A stretch of DNA of 64,000 bases, from the NCBI RefSeq assembly GCF_901709675.1, contig NC_051097.1:10764039-10828038 (forward strand), read 5' to 3'. Source of the DNA: Syngnathus acus. Its lineage: Eukaryota > Chordata > Actinopteri > Syngnathiformes > Syngnathidae. This document shows positions 58,520 through 64,000 of the stretch, one piece after another. Within the stretch, counting starts at the first letter, position 1, and every line of letters begins with the position of its first letter. Below the pieces are notes generated by a model. It saw only the letters and a list, made by a program, of their open reading frames with translations. It was not told where the DNA came from and made no database searches. Position numbers and translations under genes: made by a program.

Positions 58520-59879
58520 GCTTTGTTTTTAATTAAAGGTACAATGTTAGAAAAATGGTAAAAGCTCTCTAACTAATACACTCGTATCTTTGTTTTATTC
58601 CTCTCTTCGGAGAGCGTAAAGGACAAAGCGAACACGCATGCTAATACATAACCGTGATGGAAAAAAACCAAAAACAAAGCATAATTGCACTCAAGGCAAA
58701 GTAAGCCTGCTATGTCAGGATTCATTTGTTGGTAAACATGAACCAAACAGACGTACGTGAAGTGTGTCTTTATTGTGCAGGCAGGATGACTGCGGGAGCT
58801 CTGCCGAGCTCACATATGAGTCACGCTGAGAGGTGCCATTAATACGCTACTACTATTGACCAGCGGCCGCCCACGAAACGCTGTTGCCATGCACAGCTGG
58901 ATGGATGAGCTCTTCAAGCGGCAAATGGCAAGTCAGAAAATGTGCTGGAACACACTGTGAGTGTAATTATGTAAAACGCCGCCACAAATACTGCAAGTAG
59001 GCTACCGACAAAGTGATGAGGATGGAATATAGAATGTAAAGCGGCAAAGATATTTCGATCATCTGCTGCGGCGCCATCTAGCAGCCATAGGGAAAAACAA
59101 TCGCAGGTGATAGAAGCTAGCCTCTTCGCTGGGGAATTACGATATCTCTAGCAGTCACGCTAAACTTCAGTACTTGCAAACACTTCCTAATGCGTGTGGC
59201 ACAACCTTTAATATCGCGCCTGCATCAAGGAGCCGGCTGTCGCTTTCAATCACGATACATATCACTCGCGCTAGCTACGTCTAATTAGCAAAAGGCGAGT
59301 AAAAGTCGCCCCTGGGAAGCTAGTTTTCCTTTTTCCTAATTGGTGCATTAATTAGATTGGAAAAACACATTGTGCTTGCCTGACGCCCAGTACAGCCGCT
59401 TGTGAAAATAGAATGTTGTGACACGTGGCGAGAATTCGAGGCGACAACCACACATCAGTTCAACCAGCTGTGTGTTGTTTTCTATTTCTAATAACTTGAC
59501 ATGCTTGCATGATTCTAATATTACTAAGAGTTGCCAGGAGCCATGAATGGGCCCGCTCACACCCTCAAACTCTTGAAAGGATGATATTTTGTCAACATGC
59601 TCCAGCCACTTTAGACGGCGTGAACAAAAAAAGAAATGCTTCTCGGTGATTTAGCGTCATGGATAACTGCTTCCTATTTGGGCCCAATTTTCTTGCACGA
59701 GTTTGTCAAAATGCTCGGGAATCACTAAAAATGGATGCTTCGAATCAAAACGGTTGACGTCGTGCCCTTTCGGGCAGATATATAATATTCCTCGTAATGC
59801 ACGGAGGGTTCCGCCCCGAGTCCAGTATCCTGAAGGTGTACACAAAGCGGAAAGAGGCAGTGGACATGTGAGCATTCTC
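58520..59879. other. Intergenic DNA, no gene recognised
   Basis: TTAGC-type filler and a CTCF-like motif. On the minus strand, 59893-59657 is an open frame whose C-terminal half (VIPEHFDKLVQENWAQIG) looks protein-like in composition, but I cannot place it. It may belong to the degraded element that follows. Confidence 0.5.
59070..59086 (-). promoter_or_regulatory. Candidate CTCF site
   Basis: Minus strand reads GGCTGCTAGATGGCGCC; the 3' core TAGATGGCGC is exact and the 5' two positions mismatch. Confidence 0.3.
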
Positions 59880-60140
59880 CGAGAATACATCAAGATGATG
59901 CTCCGCGGGGATCAGCTGCTTAATGAATGCCTCTGGCAACAGAAGGCCGGGAAGAAGAAGGAGCCAGATGGGCTGTCATGGAAAGACAAGACCCTGCATG
60001 GCATGTACACCGACAAATTGAACAAGTGGCTGACATGGAGCAAATATACCTGTGGCTGGACTGAAAGACAGCACCGAGGCGCTAATCATGGCGGACTGAG
60101 AACAGGCCCTCAACACACGATCTATATACGTATTTCCGAA
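59880..60140 (+). pseudogene. Broken LINE coding fragment (region C-terminal to the reverse transcriptase)
   Basis: The frame reads EYIKMMLRGDQLLNECLWQQ and continues to SWKDKTLHGMYTDKLNK. After about 60055 the similarity moves to another frame, LKDSTEALIMAD, then a stop, then EQALNTRSI. The pattern W-x-DK-x-LHGMY, about 30 residues, then LKDSTEALI-x-A-x-(Q)EQAL-TRSI is the conserved segment downstream of the reverse transcriptase in R4/Dong/Rex6-type non-LTR retrotransposons and in many unnamed fish proteins (from memory). One frameshift or small deletion and one in-frame stop show it is dead. The upstream reverse transcriptase and endonuclease domains were not found nearby. Confidence 0.6.
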
Positions 60141-63100
60141 ATATAATAAAAAATGGAATCAAACAGGCATCATCTATTCATCCACAATCACGCTACACTT
60201 GGGGAGAGGCGGGGTAGATGCTGCACGAATCACCTGTCAATCACCCGACTCATGCTCACAAACATGCTTACGTTTTCTAAACCTCGAAACGTGATTCTTG
60301 ACATGAAAACCATTTGATGAGGAAAACACAATCTTTTTTTTTTGTGTGTTTAAGACGATGTTGCGCCTAAGCATGTAGAACGGTGTAGCTCGACTGGACA
60401 GCCGCACTTACAAGAATGGCGTTCCGCTCCCATAGTGGAGACATCGACGCCATTTTATGTAAACCTGCTACAAAACCAGCGCAGATCCAGTCTGGCGTTT
60501 TGGCATGTTCTAGAGCTACTCTCCACTTAACTTTAGCAGTGCACCATTCCCGAAGCTGTCAAACATGGCTCCTCATTATCGTGTTCTCCCCCCCCCCCTC
60601 CAACCCTCTTCATCCCCTTCCACAGGATTGAGGAGATCCGTCTCAAAGCACGCAACAGACAGAATTTGCAGCAGAAAAACCTCCATCTTGTGGAACAAGA
60701 CTTTTAAATGAAACACAATTGCTGAGGTGTGTAATTTTTGGGAATTATGCACATCAGCTACATTTTTCTTGTTTCTCAGCCCACGGGCGGCACAGCTAAA
60801 AAATGCATTGGGAAGAAAGATGGGGCGGGGGGTGTTCTGGAGTTGTTGGCAGACTTGTGCTGGGAGATTTTTTTCTCCACTAATCATTATGGGTGCAAAT
60901 ACTGCAGTGGTGAATACCACAGTTAGAAGCAAACATCTCTAGAATCCCGCGAGGCCCGCCACGCCGCCATTTCCTTTCGCCGGCCGCCTTTTGAGCGTTT
61001 GGCGTCGTCGCTCCATGGCAAGCGCTATTAATCCGATACCTTTTATATACCGCCGCACGTCTAGCTTCTCAAAGTAATTGTACACTGCTGTGCAGTAAGA
61101 CAAATGGTTTAATTATTCATAAGAGCGCAACGGTTTCAAACATGATATTTCAGCCCCGTGGAGGATGAGGAAAAAGTTGTTTTGCTACTTTCGGCAGACA
61201 GAACAAGGACGAGTAGATGATTATTATTTATTGTTTGCTACCGAGTGTATTTGTCCCTGAATCACCGGGGAAACAAATGAATACAAATAAATAATGAAAC
61301 AGAATTTAAAAAAAAAATTTGAATAAAACCATACGTCAGCTTAAGCAAAGGCTGGGACGTCGCGCCTTGGATCATAAATCACATGCTGCTTCTCTACTTT
61401 TCAAGACAAATATTAAAATGATTCATTGATGAAAGGATCCTCGATTGTGGAAACTCATTTACGTCATTTGGACCCAATGCCACCTCGGGTATTACGATTT
61501 ACGCGTTTCTGCAAAACCTTCAATCGATCCTACTTAGAACATCTTCACACCAGACGTATTTTGAGAGCTACTCGGAAAAGATATTGCCTGTGAGAGTTAC
61601 ATTATGCTACTTTTCATGTCCCCCCCCCACCCCCACCCCAGCCTCCCTCTCTCTTTTCCACCGATCAATAATCGCCTCATGATTCATGCCGTGTCAAGGC
61701 CTCGTGAGTTGCTCGCTTCGCATTGTTGGCTCGGGAGCGGATGTTCTCGCATACGTTTCTGTACATACATCAAGCATACGGCTCCTTATGCCACGACAGA
61801 GGCGAGGTAATGCCTGGCTCGGAGCGGCGCTTTAGGTGCACTTAGCTGTACACCGGCGGCGTGATTGGAAGACTAATGACGAGCGAGTGACTGTGATGTG
61901 TTTGAGTTTTAAGAGCCGGTAATTACAGTCATTTTCGTTTTATCTCGGTAATAAGTCACTGACGGTAGCTTTAACGAGATGTTACTCCCCCCACACGGAC
62001 ACGCACCCCCATTTTAAAACAGTTCCTGAGAGTCTTAATAACATGTCTGTGGCAACCTTTCGTCAAAGTACCTAAAGTATTAAGAATGAGAGACATATTG
62101 TACAGAAGTTTTATTGGTGAAAGCAGCACGTACTTATTGAGTCAGCACTAACTAAATTCGCCATATTCCTGATCAAATTTGATGGTGCCAAGAAATGTCT
62201 TTCTCACTATAACGTTTTATTGCAATCTGTCTACCCCAAATTTGGTCTATTTCTTCTTTTCATTCTTGAAATATAGATAAGCTCAATTGCGGTTTTGTAA
62301 TATCGTCGACAAAAGCATTTGTGTTAAAACTTTGACCTTTTCTCGTTTTAATCGGATATAGATTGTTGATATTGCAGCGTAGCCTTGTTAAAGTCATCAA
62401 TATAGTGGACCCACTTGCTGATATTGAAACGCGTGGCGACAAAGCTGTCACCATGGCGCGGCGACATACAGTATGACTTTTATAATCGCAGTGGATTGCT
62501 TGTCCTGACATTCATAGTTATTAGAACACAACAAATGTAAAGGTCACTTTCGGGGAGAAGGGTGCGGGAGGGGGCGAGCAATGCCGTGGTTTGACTGTGG
62601 GATTTGAAATGAGATTTCATTAGGCGTGTAATTGCATTAGCAATGTTAATAAAGAAGCTTCATTACGGGAAGGGAGACTTCAGACGCGCGACAGGTGACC
62701 GGGGCCGGCTGTCCTTGGGGAAATTTGTGTGATACACCGCTCACCGTTCTCTCTCGCTATTCCCAATAAGACACAAAAAAGTCTCTTATTTTTATGTTTT
62801 TTATTTACATTTTTATTTATTGTATTTTATTTTTATTTGTTTTTATTTATTTATTTGTGTTTTTTGACTTTGCTTACATGATTATTTTCACTTTGGTGGT
62901 AGGCGGGCTAGCTAAGGCAAAGTTTGGCTTCTATCGTTCTGGTCCAAATGACATCTTTCAGTCACTCGTACTGTCAGATCTATTCAATTATCTTCCCCTC
63001 CAAGCTTTCTTTGCCTAAATGACATCAGAGCCGACGACAAAACATTTGTCAGCGTAGCTGACATCTGAGGATCATATCGGACAAAAAAAGGGGAGATTGC

Positions 63101-64000
63101 CATCGTGCAATCTTGTTTGGCGTGTTGCATTTTGCTAATCAATTTGCGGCGTGACAGCTCTCCCCCCGCCGTGCTCCAGTTCATTTTGTTTGCTAATGAA
63201 AATAAAATTGGCAGCTCCAGTCAGAGGAGCATAAATTACATGCAGATATTGGCCGTCATAAATAGCCCAGCCAAGTGGACATGCCGCCGGATGAAAGCTC
63301 GGGAGGAGACGATGGTTCGATAGATTAATAACAGCTGCCCTTTCCCTGTTATTCCCCAGGCGGGCAAGCAAAAAAGAACATTGAGTATACACGCTATTAT
63401 TGCAAACGTGCCTTTGTGTGTGGAAAGGGAGTCCCAAAAGTCACTATTTGCGTTTTTTTTCTCTCTCAAATTTTGTTTCAGGTATTATTGAGACAGACGT
63501 GACGCCATCAGTATTTGACAGCTTTGCCGTTTTGGTAAACATCTCATTCCGTTGCTCATGGCTCGCTAGTTGACATTGGAGAAGCATTGCAAAACTGCCA
63601 CTGCCTGCCAAGAAGGTTTTTGTCCCTCACGGCGGTTTGTCGCCAGTTCTTCAGCAATCCTAAGGCCAGATGGCAGTTATTTACAGAACGTCTTTGCTCG
63701 GGTCACGCTGTACAACTTGACCTTTTATCGCATCCCTCGCTTTTTCTTTGGCATTCCGGAGAGCGTATCAGATACCTCCACCTTACTTCCTCCCACTTCG
63801 ACCTTCTCCCAAAACAACACAGAGGCTCGTATAAAAAGAGCAATTTATCAGTGTTAGCTACACGCGGCAGGAGAACCTGGGATCTGGAGCGCTACCGCGA
63901 GGTTCGCTGTTATTGTGCATCTCCGGATAAATCTTCCATTAGAGAGCTATGCTCCAGAGTCCGCGCAAGGCCCTAATTTTGGCTACATTTTTGTAGTTGA
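60141..64000. other. Intergenic DNA, no gene recognised
   Basis: Contains C runs (60586-60599, 61620-61640), ATTTATT-rich DNA (61215-61330, 62780-62870) and ATTA-rich blocks at 61060-61140, 62600-62660 and 63120-63290 that look like candidate conserved non-coding elements. No coding exon, RNA gene or transposon body recognised. Confidence 0.65.

Noticed and set aside
39431-64000. Search for a first exon of LAMC3, the neighbour of FIBCD1 in mammals
   Set aside because: No laminin N-terminal-like or EGF-like coding segment was recognised on either strand, so no neighbour gene is called.

Overview
This is vertebrate nuclear DNA, most likely from a teleost fish. Coding sequence is sparse and broken by GT-AG introns up to about 12.8 kb. 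There are many mono-, di- and tetranucleotide microsatellites, degraded non-LTR retrotransposon pieces, and the GCTAAC/TTAGC-rich filler common in percomorph fish. There is no bacterial operon structure and no CRISPR-like array. No complete tRNA or rRNA gene was recognised.

One protein-coding gene can be supported. It lies on the minus strand from about 38951 down to 555 and is an orthologue of FIBCD1, the acetyl-group (chitin) binding type II membrane receptor with a C-terminal fibrinogen-like domain. Seven exons with compatible phases (38951-38904, 25063-24584, 22706-22547, 20743-20607, 14848-14752, 1914-1735, 820-555) join into an open frame of 455 residues. Human FIBCD1 has 461, from memory. 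All the calcium-site and ligand-pocket residues I know for the family are present at a constant offset of 8. Five of the six downstream exons I am almost sure of; exon 1 is an inference. An eighth exon of 84 nt (27071-26988), in frame and between exon 1 and the transmembrane exon, would lengthen the cytoplasmic tail by 28 residues. It is either a cassette exon or part of an alternative 5' end.

Layout: 1-554 is 3' UTR and flank. 555-27071 holds most exons and introns 2-6. The 11.8-kb first intron (27072-38903) contains a perfect RFX X-box and several CTCF-like motifs. A CpG-rich, TATA-less block at about 38690-39430 surrounds exon 1 and is the probable promoter. From 39431 to 64000 I see no convincing gene: it is upstream intergenic DNA with microsatellites, an LTR-like tail, a diverged tandem duplication, and a broken LINE coding fragment near 60 kb.

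The most unusual structures are non-coding. The first is a 2-kb array just downstream of the exon-5 donor in which a ~25-nt core recurs seven times at 110-156 nt spacing while the spacers have diverged; a LINE 3' end lies in its interior. The second is an overlapping upstream reading frame whose stop depends on whether the 84-nt exon is included. The third is a perfect 24-nt palindrome in intron 3. The fourth is a set of CTCF-like motifs pointing away from the promoter on both sides. I did not find evidence for an unknown multi-gene system.
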